DNA of 18,871 bases from Draconibacterium sp. (GCA_027011835.1 JALUZN010000425.1:1-18871); one strand, 5' to 3'; shown: positions 1 to 8,233, counted from the stretch's first letter. The notes: a model not told the origin generated them from the sequence alone. Program-made: numbers and translations.

Positions 1-24
1 AATTTATATATAAACCAAAACAGG

Positions 25-2367
25 TTGAAAAAACGACTGCTATTTTTTGGGGGAGTATTACTATTTCTGTTTTTGGGGATGTTTTTTATTGTCCCTAAAC
101 CACTTTTTAATTCGCCCTACTCAACCATTGTAGAGAGCCACAGTGGAAAGCTTCTCGGTGCCAGAATTGCTGCCGACGGGCAGTGGCGTTTCCCCGAGTC
201 CGATTCGGTTCCGGTAAAATACGAAAAGTGTTTGCTGAATTTCGAAGACAAATATTTCTACTATCATCCCGGTATAAATCCTGTTTCGTTATTGCGGGCA
301 CTCTTTCAAAATGTAAAAGCAAACCGAATTGTTAGCGGTGGAAGTACAATTACAATGCAGGTTTGCAGAATGGCCAGAAAGCAAAAGTCGCGTTCACTAA
401 AAAACAAATTTATTGAGATGCTTTGGGCGATAAATCTCGAACTGCGGTTTTCGAAAAAAGAGATTTTAAACTTATATGCTTCTCACGCTCCTTTTGGCGG
501 AAATGTTGTTGGCCTCGATGCTGCTTCGTGGCGCTATTTTAATCGTCCGGCGAGTGAATTGTCGTGGGCCGAGTCGGCAACACTTGCCGTTTTACCCAAT
601 GCTCCAGCGTTAATTTACCCCGGCAGGTTAGACCAAAAGTTAAAAAAGAAACGCGACCGTTTACTGAATAAGTTATTGGTTTCGGGCGCGATTGATTCGC
701 TTACCTGCAAACTCTCTATTGCCGAACAACTACCCGCAAAAGTTACCCCGCTTCCGTTAAATGCCTATCATTTGGTAGAACGAGCTGCACGCGAAAAAAG
801 CGGACAACGCATTCGTTCCTCTGTCGACTATTATTTGCAGGCTCGTGTTGCCCGACTTGTTGCCCGGCACAGTAAGAAGCTTAGGGCAAATCATATCTAT
901 AATCAGGCGGTAATTGTTGCCGAAACGCATACAAAAAAGGTAAAAGCTTATGTGGGGAATGTTTTCGACGGAGTGGATTTTGAACACGATAATCACGTCG
1001 ATATTACCGAAGCACCACGAAGCACGGGTAGTATTTTAAAACCGTTTCTGTATTGCAAAATGCTCGACGAGGGATTAATTACTCCGCAAATGTTAATACC
1101 CGATATCCCAACTCGTTTTGGCGGTTTTACTCCAAAAAATTTTAATCAGAAATACAGTGGGGCAGTTCCGGCTGCCGAAGCTCTTGCCCGTTCGTTAAAT
1201 ATTCCGGCAGTGTGGATGCTTCGAAATTTCGGGGTTCCCCCGTTTTATAATTTCCTGAAAAAATTGGGAATGAAAACATTAACACACAACCCCGATTATT
1301 ATGGGTTGTCGTTAATTTTGGGTGGGGCAGAGGTTACTTTATGGGATTTGGCAGGAATGTACACATCGCTGGTTTCGGTGTTGAATAATTACAACGAAAA
1401 CGACGGACAATACTCCGAAAACTCTTTTTCGGCATTAACATGGATTGATAACGATACGAATAAAAGCTTTACCCGGAAAACTATTGTTCAACCCGAAATA
1501 CGTGCCGGAGCAATTTACTTAACTATGCAGGCACTTTTAAAAGTTACCCGACCCGAGTCGGAAGCAGGATGGAATGAATTTGCATCGGCGCGAAATATTG
1601 CCTGGAAAACCGGTACCAGCTTTGGTTTCCGCGATGCCTGGGCGGTGGGAATGACGCGCGACTATGTAGTTGCCGTGTGGGCTGGAAATGCCGATGGCGA
1701 AGGCCGGCAGGGATTAACAGGTGCAACGGCGGCAGCTCCGTTGTTGTTCGATGTTTTTGATTTGTTGCCTGTGTCGGGCTGGTTCAATGCGCCGGCCGAT
1801 GAATTGGAAAAAATAACAATTTGTGCAAACAGCGGTTACAGGGCCGGAGCAAACTGCAACGAGGTAAAAGAAGTCCTCGTTCCTCGTGGCTCGAAAGTGA
1901 AAGTGTGCCCGTGGCATAAAAAAATTCATTTAAATACAAGCGGAACTTATCGTGTAAATGCCGCATGTTTTCCGGTATCAGAAATGCAACATAAAAACTG
2001 GTTTGTTTTGCCGCCTGCAATGGAATATTATTATCGGCAAAATAATCCTGCATATTCAACTTTACCTCCACTAATGCCGGGTTGTACTACCAATATCGAA
2101 AATATGGAATTCATCTATCCGCGGCAATTGAACAAAGTTTTTATTCCGCGATATTTAGATGGAACGCCCGGGCAGATTATTTTTGAACTGGTTCATCGTC
2201 AGAAAAACAGTACCGTTTATTGGCATCTCGACGAAAAATATTTGGGAGCAACTTCCGGTATTCATCAGTTTGCATTGCGGCCCGAAAAAGGTTGGCATAC
2301 TATTACTGTTACCGATAATAAAGGCAACCGCCTGTCGAAACATTTTCGGGTAGTAAACGAACCTTAA
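25..2367 (+). CDS. pbpC: Penicillin-binding protein 1C (bifunctional glycosyltransferase/transpeptidase)
   Basis: Inner-membrane peptidoglycan synthase with its enzymatic domains in the periplasm. Residues 5-23 form one N-terminal membrane anchor after a KKR basic stretch. The GT51 glycosyltransferase follows: FEDKYFYYHPG with presumed catalytic Glu74, and SGGSTITMQ at about 104-112. The penicillin-binding transpeptidase domain carries SxxK (S336-ILK339), SxN (S390-L-N392) and KTG (528-530). The tail from about 690 resembles the C-terminal domain typical of PBP1C. Length 780 aa is close to E. coli PbpC (770). The start is TTG at 25. No in-frame stop lies between the window edge and this codon, so the true start could be further left. 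The first in-frame ATG would fall inside the membrane helix and is unlikely. In many Bacteroidota pbpC follows an alpha-2-macroglobulin gene; an out-of-frame TAA at 11-13 could be the end of such a gene, but this cannot be verified here. Confidence 0.95.
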   Translation: MKKRLLFFGGVLLFLFLGMFFIVPKPLFNSPYSTIVESHSGKLLGARIAADGQWRFPESDSVPVKYEKCLLNFEDKYFYYHPGINPVSLLRALFQNVKANRIVSGGSTITMQVCRMARKQKSRSLKNKFIEMLWAINLELRFSKKEILNLYASHAPFGGNVVGLDAASWRYFNRPASELSWAESATLAVLPNAPALIYPGRLDQKLKKKRDRLLNKLLVSGAIDSLTCKLSIAEQLPAKVTPLPLNAYHLVERAAREKSGQRIRSSVDYYLQARVARLVARHSKKLRANHIYNQAVIVAETHTKKVKAYVGNVFDGVDFEHDNHVDITEAPRSTGSILKPFLYCKMLDEGLITPQMLIPDIPTRFGGFTPKNFNQKYSGAVPAAEALARSLNIPAVWMLRNFGVPPFYNFLKKLGMKTLTHNPDYYGLSLILGGAEVTLWDLAGMYTSLVSVLNNYNENDGQYSENSFSALTWIDNDTNKSFTRKTIVQPEIRAGAIYLTMQALLKVTRPESEAGWNEFASARNIAWKTGTSFGFRDAWAVGMTRDYVVAVWAGNADGEGRQGLTGATAAAPLLFDVFDLLPVSGWFNAPADELEKITICANSGYRAGANCNEVKEVLVPRGSKVKVCPWHKKIHLNTSGTYRVNAACFPVSEMQHKNWFVLPPAMEYYYRQNNPAYSTLPPLMPGCTTNIENMEFIYPRQLNKVFIPRYLDGTPGQIIFELVHRQKNSTVYWHLDEKYLGATSGIHQFALRPEKGWHTITVTDNKGNRLSKHFRVVNEP

Positions 2368-2415
2368 TGTTTTTCGTTGGTTTGAGTATAATGCTGAGAG
2401 ATTCCTTTAAATTTT

Positions 2416-2423
2416 TATATTTG
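2416..2423 (+). promoter_or_regulatory. Possible Bacteroidota -7 box (TATATTTG)
   Basis: TATATTTG matches the Bacteroidota -7 consensus TAnnTTTG and lies 16 bp before the ATG of the YehS-like gene, in the 72-bp gap after pbpC. No TTTG/TTG is found at the usual -33 spacing, so this is a weak call. If real, the YehS-like gene and the glycosidase behind it could be transcribed separately from pbpC. Confidence 0.3.
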
Positions 2424-2439
2424 TTGAAATTACAATTAG

Positions 2440-2907
2440 ATGGACAATAACGACATTCTTCGACGCATCAGGTATTCGTTCGATTTTAATGATTCTAAAA
2501 TGGTTGAAATTTTTGCTTTGGGCGACTCGAAAGTTACCCGGGCTCAAATTAGCAGTTGGCTGAAAAAAGATATCGACCCGGGTTATGTTTCGCTGACCGA
2601 CTTTCAACTGGCAATTTTTTTGAATGGATTAATTATCGAGAAACGAGGCAAAAAAGAGGGGGCAAAACCCATTCCCGAGAGAGAACTGAACAACAACATT
2701 ATTTTCAGGAAATTGCGAATTGCATTGAATTTGAAAGACGATGATATTTTGGCAATTTTAAAACTTCCGGGAATCGAAATTAGTAAGCATGAGTTGAGTG
2801 CTTTTTTTCGTAAGCCCGGGCAGAGTCAGTATCGTGAATGCAAAGACCAGATTTTACGCAATTTCTTGCGTGGGATGCAAATGAAATACAGAGAGCACAA
2901 ATCTTAG
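2440..2907 (+). CDS. yehS: YehS-like DUF1456 family protein
   Basis: A 155-aa soluble protein with no signal peptide or membrane segment. It aligns by eye along its whole length with E. coli YehS (156 aa): NNDILRRIRY, LNGLIIEKRGK, INNNI-like ELNNNI, LNLKDDDILAIL and RECKDQILRNFLRG all match. It has two tandem copies of the DUF1456 module, about residues 3-70 and 84-151. Each opens with a hydrophobic helix after an Asn-rich cap (NND / NNN) and ends with a basic helix. The family's function is unknown; the helical duplicated fold suggests binding of a partner or nucleic acid, but that is inference. It starts 72 bp after pbpC and stops 9 bp before the downstream secreted glycosidase, so it is probably co-transcribed with the latter. 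The symbol is given by family resemblance only. Confidence 0.88.
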   Translation: MDNNDILRRIRYSFDFNDSKMVEIFALGDSKVTRAQISSWLKKDIDPGYVSLTDFQLAIFLNGLIIEKRGKKEGAKPIPERELNNNIIFRKLRIALNLKDDDILAILKLPGIEISKHELSAFFRKPGQSQYRECKDQILRNFLRGMQMKYREHKS

Positions 2908-2916
2908 TTTTTTTGA

Positions 2917-4818
2917 ATGATGAAGATTCTTTTTGCAATAATTTTATTTCTGCAACTATCTGTTATTACAGGCAGTGCACAAAACCCTCAAGAGTTTTTT
3001 TTGGACGACTGGCAGCCCAAAACAGTTGAGAGTCCGCAATACACGAACACACCACAACCGTCGGAGCCGGCAACTGTTACGGTATCTGTTTTTTTTAACG
3101 ATACCATTACAAAAGTTCCAAAATATGTTTACGGAAACAATGGCGTTCCGTGGGCACGTAAAATGAACAACAACTCCGGGTTAATGGAAGATATAACAAA
3201 ACTACAGCCTAATGTTTTGCGCTGGCCGGGTGGAAATTTATCGAACACTTATTTTTGGAATGCCTCGCCCGGAAATGGTCCTTCGGATATTCCGCCTGAC
3301 ATGGAAATTAAAGTTATAAATACTGGAGTACATACTGCCAGCTGGGCAATGACACTGAACGATTACTACGATATGCTCGATAAAACCAATTCGACCGGGT
3401 GTATTTGCGTTAATTACAGTTACGCGCGTTATGGTACCGGTACCGACCCTGTAGCAACGGCGGCCCATCTTGCGGCTGATTGGGTTCGGTATGATAACGG
3501 TCGTACAAAATACTGGGAAATTGGAAATGAAAATATGGGCCCGTGGGAGGCAGGTTACGAAATTGATACCACACTGAATCAGGACGGGCAACCACGAATT
3601 ATCTCAGGCGATTTATATGGCAGGCATTCGTGCGTGTTTATCGACTCGATGAAAGCAGCCGCAAACGAAGTTGGTTGGGAAATAAAAATCGGGGTTAATG
3701 TAATGGACAAACATGTGGACTACAACGATGTGATGAAAAACTGGAACAAAACAATAATGCCCGAAATTGCCGACAAAGCCGACTTCTTGATTGTACATTC
3801 GTATTACACTCCCTACAACCAAAACTCCAGCGTGGCAACCATTTTGAACTCGGCTGCCGATACAAAAGATTTTAAAAATTTCGCTTTAAAAGACCTGAAA
3901 ACTTATGGCGGCAAAGATAATCTCCCGGTTGCACTAACCGAGTGGAACATTTTTGCTGTGGGAAGCAAACAGGCAGTTTCGTACATAAACGGAATGCACG
4001 CAACACTGGTTTTGGGCGAGTTGATAAAAAACAAATATGGCGAAGCCACCCGTTGGGATTTAATGAATAATTGGGCCGACGGAGACGACCACGGTATCTT
4101 TGCATCGTCAAACGAGCCGGGTGTAGCTTATGGAACTCCGCACGCCCCTTTTTACTATATGTACTACTTTCAAAGATATTTTGGAGACCGGTTTGTAAAC
4201 TCAACGGTGTCGGGCAGCAGTAATATTATCAGTTATGCTTCTTCGTTTTCGTCGGGGCAAAGCGGTGTGGTTTTGGTAAACAAAGGCACAACAAAACAAA
4301 TCGTTCAGCTCGATTTGGAAAACATGCCCAATGCAAAAAGTTATTATCGCTTTGTTTTAACCGGCGGCACCGATAATGGCGATTTCTCGCGAAAAGTTTA
4401 TGTAAACGGAGAAGGCCCGGAAGGAGAAGCAGGTGCCCCGGTAAATTACGAATCGGTAAAAGCTTTGGGAAAAAGTATTTATGGCGACATTAAAATTGAA
4501 ACTCCGCCGCTTTCGGTAACCTATGTTTTAGTTACTGCCGATTCTATTCCACCCGTTACCGCTAGTAAGATATGGAAACAACCAGCATTCCGTATTTATC
4601 CAAATCCGGCGACAGACGAAATTACAATTAACAGCCCCGGTTTCGAATTCGATAAAATAGAGATTGTCAATATAAACGGGCAGAAAGTTTTCGAAAAGAG
4701 TTCTATTCCTCTTGTTCGCAATACCACGAAACTCTCTTTTCATTTAAAGAGTGGTGTGTATTTGCTAAACTTGCACGGACAAAATCAAAAAATATCGAAA
4801 AAGCTGATTGTGAAATAA
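2917..4818 (+). CDS. Secreted clan GH-A glycosidase, alpha-L-arabinofuranosidase (GH51)-like, with T9SS sorting domain
   Basis: The predicted extracellular enzyme opens with adjacent Met codons (2917 and 2920) and a signal peptide ending near GSAQ (19-22). A Pro/Thr/Glu-rich linker (about 35-52) precedes the catalytic barrel. LRWPGGNLSNTYFW (101-114) resembles the substrate-binding strand of GH51-type enzymes. WEIGNEN (200-206) supplies the presumed acid/base Glu205, and ALTEWN (339-344) the presumed nucleophile Glu342; the NE/E spacing is typical of clan GH-A. A beta-sandwich (about 430-545) follows. Residues 558-633 are a type A T9SS C-terminal sorting domain: it opens FRIYPNPATDEITI, contains VNINGQKVF and SGVYLL, and ends KKLIVK. 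The likely substrate is an arabinofuranosyl-containing glycan, but family and specificity were assigned by motif only; another GH-A family is possible. It lies 9 bp after the YehS-like gene. No SusC/SusD genes are adjacent. Confidence 0.82.
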   Translation: MMKILFAIILFLQLSVITGSAQNPQEFFLDDWQPKTVESPQYTNTPQPSEPATVTVSVFFNDTITKVPKYVYGNNGVPWARKMNNNSGLMEDITKLQPNVLRWPGGNLSNTYFWNASPGNGPSDIPPDMEIKVINTGVHTASWAMTLNDYYDMLDKTNSTGCICVNYSYARYGTGTDPVATAAHLAADWVRYDNGRTKYWEIGNENMGPWEAGYEIDTTLNQDGQPRIISGDLYGRHSCVFIDSMKAAANEVGWEIKIGVNVMDKHVDYNDVMKNWNKTIMPEIADKADFLIVHSYYTPYNQNSSVATILNSAADTKDFKNFALKDLKTYGGKDNLPVALTEWNIFAVGSKQAVSYINGMHATLVLGELIKNKYGEATRWDLMNNWADGDDHGIFASSNEPGVAYGTPHAPFYYMYYFQRYFGDRFVNSTVSGSSNIISYASSFSSGQSGVVLVNKGTTKQIVQLDLENMPNAKSYYRFVLTGGTDNGDFSRKVYVNGEGPEGEAGAPVNYESVKALGKSIYGDIKIETPPLSVTYVLVTADSIPPVTASKIWKQPAFRIYPNPATDEITINSPGFEFDKIEIVNINGQKVFEKSSIPLVRNTTKLSFHLKSGVYLLNLHGQNQKISKKLIVK

Positions 4819-4870
4819 GAGTAATAAAGGCTCAATTCAACTTTCGGGTTGATAGGGCAATCAAAAATTT

Positions 4871-5111
4871 AATGAATCGGCTTTCCCCTGCCGGAGGTGA
4901 TACTCTTTGGTTTGACCCAAAGCCAGTTCGCGGTGACGGCCTTCTTGGTCGGTGAGCCGGAAAACAAGTGATAACGACGTTAAAAAATTACTGCTGTTTG
5001 AGGAGGTACGACGAGTTCAGTAATTTTAGTCGTTATTGCGTAGCTTTTCCGAGTGAAGCGAACGCAGCCTTGGGCTTTTTGTTTACTTTTTGGGCTAAGC
5101 CAAAAAGTAAA
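4871..5111. repeat. Hairpin-rich extragenic element, probably a dispersed repeat
   Basis: This lies between convergent genes and contains three inverted repeats in series. CTTTGG/CCAAAG are at 4905-4910 and 4917-4922. A long bulged hairpin has left arm 4971-4993 (ATAACGAC, then AAAATTACTG) and right arm 5018-5036 with a 24-nt loop. A perfect 12-bp stem, TTTACTTTTTGG (5082-5093) with CCAAAAAGTAAA (5100-5111), has a 6-nt loop. From memory, similar strings occur in many Bacteroidota intergenic regions, which suggests a dispersed repeat. The last hairpin could also terminate one or both converging transcripts. The remaining stretches of the 468-bp gap (4819-4870 and 5112-5286) show no gene or strong motif. 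Confidence 0.6.
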
Positions 5112-5286
5112 ATTCTCCCGATAGGGAAAAAGGAACATCATGGCATCTCGCTGACCAGTACCCAAAAAGTTTAAATGCCCCTATAAATCTGTTTAAATAT
5201 TGAATCAACCCGAATTATGAAGTGAGCCGTAATAAATACAAGCATCGTAAAAAACAGGGTTGTTCCAATCATTTCCAAAATCCAGA

Positions 5287-7206
5287 TTATTTTTTTCTGA
5301 TAATTAGGGCAATTCCCGAGTTTGCCTCCAGTTTTTTTGAAAACACGGTTTTGCTGGTTACCGGTATTTTTGATATTTGTACGGTGTTGTTTTCTAAATT
5401 ACTCCGATTTTGGGAATAGATGGTTGCCTCGTAATTTTCCCCTTTTTCGAGAAAAGAAAGAGGTAAGTTTAACTGCCTCGGTTTGTTTGCTGCCAAAGAG
5501 CCCACAAACCAATCGTTTCCACTCTTTCGGGCAACAGTTGCAAATTCACCGATTTCCCCTTCAAGTATTTTTGTATCGTCCCAAACCGTTGGCAGTGCAT
5601 CGTAAAAACTCAATGCCTCTTCTTCGTAAAGGAGGCCTTTTGCATTTCCTGCACCTCCCTTTTTTTGTGGCGAACTGGCGGGACGATCGTACCAGTAAAG
5701 AAATTGCCAGGGGCTGTACAGCATTACCGACTTGGCCATTTGACCGGTTTTGCCTCCCATTTTTGTTGAAACCCGTTCGGCCAGATAACAGTTGGTATTG
5801 TCGGCAGCACCGGCAATTAGCCGGGTAAAAAGGGTAATAATCGAGTGCTCCACCGAGGGGCTCTCCTCGTCGCCCCGAATTCCCTCCTGAGTCATTAAAT
5901 TTGGGTAGGTACGCGAATATCCGGTTGGCCGGTAGTTGTCGTGGATATCGACCATTAACTTGTACTTTGCCGCTTTCCGAACTGCTTCGTGCAGCCACTG
6001 TGTCCACTTTTGCGGGCCCACATTTACAAATCCGTATTTAACCCCTTTTATTCCCCAACTGTTGTACAGCGGCAGAATTTCGTCGAGTTGATTAATCATA
6101 GCTCGCCCGTTTACATATAAAATTATGCCAACATTATTTTGTTTTCCATACCTGATTGCTTCGTGCAAATCGAGAGGTCCGGGCGACCTGTTTGGATCGA
6201 TGGTAACGGTTGTGGCATCCGACGCATTGTCGTATTCCAAACCGTACCAGCCGGCATCGAACTCGACATATTGCAAATTGTGGCGGACTGCAAAATCGAT
6301 GCAAGCTTTTGCCCCTTTTGTGGTGAGGGTAACCTCGCGGATTACTTTGCCCGGTTTTATCCAGCTGGTATTTTTTATTTGGTTGGGTTCGTTCAGGTTA
6401 AGAATAAAAGCGTTGTTTTCCAGCACTTCCCCCGGCGAGCTGCCAATTAGTATATATCGCCAGGGCGTTGAAAATGTAGAGTTATAAGTTGCCTCGCCTG
6501 CCATAGAACAGACAATTGTTAATGAATCGGGCCCGGCAGTGTGAAATTTAATTTTTGAGTGGTTAACAAGAGCTGCCTCGCCAATTGCAACAGTGTTGCT
6601 ATCTGTTTCAATTACCAGCGGCCCTTCGCATTTTTTTTCGATTTTGCTGAGGGGCATTTTTTTGTATTCGCCTTGCGGTTGGTAAGTTACCCAGGCAAAG
6701 TTATCGTTGGGAAATGTAAAGCCGGTAAGTTCTTTTGTAATGGTTACCTCGCCGGTTGTGTTTACGGTGTAGCGCAATGCAACTCCCTCGTTATAAACCC
6801 TGAAAGTTACCTCCAGTGAACGATTGGGAGGAACGGTTTCACGAAGTTGAAGGACGACTTCGTTATAGTGGTTGGTGTACCTGTTTTTTTCGCCATAAAC
6901 AGGTTTCCACTCTTTGTTAATCGATTTTTTTGATATTGAAGTAATTTTTAGATTTTTGGCAAGTACACCTGTTTCTTTGAGTTCGAGACCTAGTGGCGAT
7001 GCTTTAATAATTTGTTTGTCGTTCTCTTTTACTGAATAAAAAAGTGCATTTTCCTTGTCTTTGTTTAACTCGATTAACAGTGCAATATTTTTTGATGGAC
7101 TTTTTACTTTAATCTCATTTTTATTAAAACATCCGCTTATGATAAGAGTAAAAATAAGCAGGGGTAAAATAACTTTTCGGCTGATTTGATTTTTGTTGAT
7201 TTTCAT
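5287..7206 (-). CDS. GH97 family glycosidase, lipoprotein (alpha-glucosidase/alpha-galactosidase family)
   Basis: A 639-aa lipoprotein: residues 12-26 form a signal with lipobox IISGC (Cys26). The order is GH97 N-terminal beta-sandwich (about 35-285), (beta/alpha)8 catalytic domain (about 290-540) and C-terminal beta domain (about 545-638). Family hallmarks are SWIKPGK (281-287), FDAGWYG (316-322), RPTGYSRTYPN (426-436), MTQEGIRGDEES (438-449) and LPTVWDDTK (538-546). GH97 includes the calcium-dependent inverting alpha-glucosidase SusB and retaining alpha-galactosidases. Here the strand KGVKYGFVNVG (387-397) has Gly where, from memory, retaining members have Asp as nucleophile. Glu441, Glu447 and Glu448 are candidate catalytic or calcium-ligand acids, so an inverting enzyme is favoured but not proven. 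The lipobox is followed by NKNE, not the Asp/Glu-rich surface-export signal, so a periplasm-facing location is likely. It converges with the GH51-like gene. Upstream is the long repeat-filled gap; no convincing promoter was found. Confidence 0.92.
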   Translation of the reverse strand: MKINKNQISRKVILPLLIFTLIISGCFNKNEIKVKSPSKNIALLIELNKDKENALFYSVKENDKQIIKASPLGLELKETGVLAKNLKITSISKKSINKEWKPVYGEKNRYTNHYNEVVLQLRETVPPNRSLEVTFRVYNEGVALRYTVNTTGEVTITKELTGFTFPNDNFAWVTYQPQGEYKKMPLSKIEKKCEGPLVIETDSNTVAIGEAALVNHSKIKFHTAGPDSLTIVCSMAGEATYNSTFSTPWRYILIGSSPGEVLENNAFILNLNEPNQIKNTSWIKPGKVIREVTLTTKGAKACIDFAVRHNLQYVEFDAGWYGLEYDNASDATTVTIDPNRSPGPLDLHEAIRYGKQNNVGIILYVNGRAMINQLDEILPLYNSWGIKGVKYGFVNVGPQKWTQWLHEAVRKAAKYKLMVDIHDNYRPTGYSRTYPNLMTQEGIRGDEESPSVEHSIITLFTRLIAGAADNTNCYLAERVSTKMGGKTGQMAKSVMLYSPWQFLYWYDRPASSPQKKGGAGNAKGLLYEEEALSFYDALPTVWDDTKILEGEIGEFATVARKSGNDWFVGSLAANKPRQLNLPLSFLEKGENYEATIYSQNRSNLENNTVQISKIPVTSKTVFSKKLEANSGIALIIRKK

Positions 7207-7266
7207 TCGTATAGAATTAAATTAAAATATGCTATTCCGAAAGATAAACAAATGAGTTGAAATTGT

Positions 7267-7411
7267 AATATCATTAGCCCCGGGATTTATCTCGGGGATT
7301 GAATGTATAAAAAAAACCGGGTTTTAACCCAATCTATCTGAAGTCGGGGCTAAAGCCCAATATTCTTATGCAATTAATAATCCGTTGGATAAATCCAACG
7401 GCAAAGGATAG
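7267..7411. repeat. 145-bp direct repeat, copy A (array of four small palindromes)
   Basis: This pairs with 7826-7970 at a constant offset of 559 bp and is about 94% identical by eye; one A-run deletion and one insertion cancel. It contains four hairpins in order: CCCCGGGATTTATCTCGGGG (7278-7297), GGGTTTTAACCC (7319-7330), GGGCT-AA-AGCCC (7347-7358) and CCGTTGGATAAATCCAACGG (7382-7401). The third and fourth share the inner plan GGnT-2 nt-AnCC. No transposase is nearby. It resembles REP-type extragenic palindromes. Confidence 0.85.
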
Positions 7412-7728
7412 CCCGATATTTAATTTTATCGGTTAAGTTTTCCTTCTGATTTCATCAAACTCCCTTATTTCCAGTTTTGTTTGTCCCCAATCCATTTAGG
7501 TTTTCGGAAAAGCTATTTGGTTTGAGTATACAGTTTGAGTTTACATTATCCGTTTGTGAAAAACTTTAATCATTCTTCATATTTAGAATAAGGTTAATAA
7601 GGTTTGTGATGCAACTTATTAGCAAAATTGGCTACTAAGCTTTAAAACCTAATAATAAGGTTTTTATCATTTTTTCACAATGGTTTTTCACTTCATCCCC
7701 ACAACTTTTTAAACTCCTTTATCCTGAT
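7412..7728. other. AT-rich spacer without recognisable genes
   Basis: I see no coding frame with gene-like features, tRNA or conserved motif here. The only structure is a weak hairpin at 7644-7664 (AAAACCT, 7-nt loop, AGGTTTT) followed by T-rich sequence. It is too AT-rich to call a terminator with confidence. Confidence 0.5.
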
Positions 7729-7808
7729 AGTCACGGCGTGAGTTTTTTACAAATTGCGTTTGGTTAGTTGTTGTAAATAGCTGTTAATCGGCAACTCACA
7801 CCGTGACT
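7729..7808. repeat. Nested inverted repeat (possible MITE-like or structured element)
   Basis: The outer arms are AGTCACGGCGTGAGTT (7729-7744) and AACTCACACCGTGACT (7793-7808): 15 of 16 positions pair, with a 48-bp interior. Inside lies a second pair, TTTACAA (7746-7752) and TTGTAAA (7771-7777). It sits between the two copies of the 145-bp repeat and has no coding capacity. No target-site duplication was recognised. Confidence 0.7.
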
Positions 7809-7825
7809 TACGGAAGAATGTAAAA

Positions 7826-7970
7826 AATATCATTAGCCCCGGGATTTATCTCGGGGATTGAATGTATAAAAAAACCGGGTTTTAACCCAACCTATTTGAA
7901 GTCAGGGCTATGAGCCCAATATTCTTATGCAATTAATAATCCGTTGGCTGAAGCCAACGGCAAAGGATAG
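7826..7970. repeat. 145-bp direct repeat, copy B
   Basis: Second copy of the 7267-7411 repeat, with the same order of four palindromes. Its last hairpin reads CCGTTGGCTGAAGCCAACGG (7941-7960). Relative to copy A, the pair A7389:T7394 has become C7948:G7953, which keeps the stem intact. The third hairpin keeps its GGGCT/AGCCC stem while the loop changed from AA to ATG. Confidence 0.85.
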
Positions 7971-8059
7971 TTCGCCAAAACTAAATATACTTGTAATATT
8001 TAATCCTGCTGAGTAGTAACAAAAAATCTGATTTTGAGAAACAATTTCGACGGAGCACC

Positions 8060-8201
8060 CCGGCAGGGATTGCAGTGGTAGCTTGCCGAAAACGCGCCCG
8101 AGTGGTTGTTGGCAAACGGCTGCGACCGGAGGAAGCACACGGATTGCCTACAACCACCGGAGTGCGTTGAGGCAACTACAAACGGAAAGCCCGGCTGCCG
8201 G
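8060..8201. repeat. GC-rich folded element (dispersed repeat or structured RNA)
   Basis: The ends pair: CCGGCAG (8060-8066) with CTGCCGG (8195-8201). Inside, one near-continuous helix can form from 8078-8115 with 8144-8179. It consists of GTAG-TTGCC with one bulged C against GGCAACTAC, AACGC against GCGTT (8164-8168), CCG against CGG, and GTGGTTGTTGGCAA (8102-8115) against TTGCCTACAACCAC (8144-8157, 13 of 14 paired). A 28-nt loop closes it. Its GC content is clearly higher than the flanks. From memory, related strings recur between genes in Bacteroidota genomes, so a dispersed repeat is likelier than a unique RNA gene. The promoter-like box of the downstream gene lies after this element. Confidence 0.6.
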
Positions 8202-8233
8202 TCAACAGAAAATTACTGTTAACAAATAGTTTA

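Noticed and set aside
4968..5174. Small plus-strand open frame in the convergent gap
   Set aside because: It lies across the hairpin element, so its sequence is explained by inverted repeats rather than protein coding.
5322..5828. 168-codon open frame on the plus strand inside the GH97 gene
   Set aside because: It is antisense to a well-supported enzyme and has no recognisable domain or signal; it is a shadow of biased codon use.
7644..7664. Intrinsic terminator
   Set aside because: The stem is 7 bp and mostly A-T, and no gene ends just upstream of it.
8060..8201. tRNA, tmRNA or known riboswitch
   Set aside because: No cloverleaf, T-loop or CCA pattern, and no aptamer core that I recognise; only a long hairpin.
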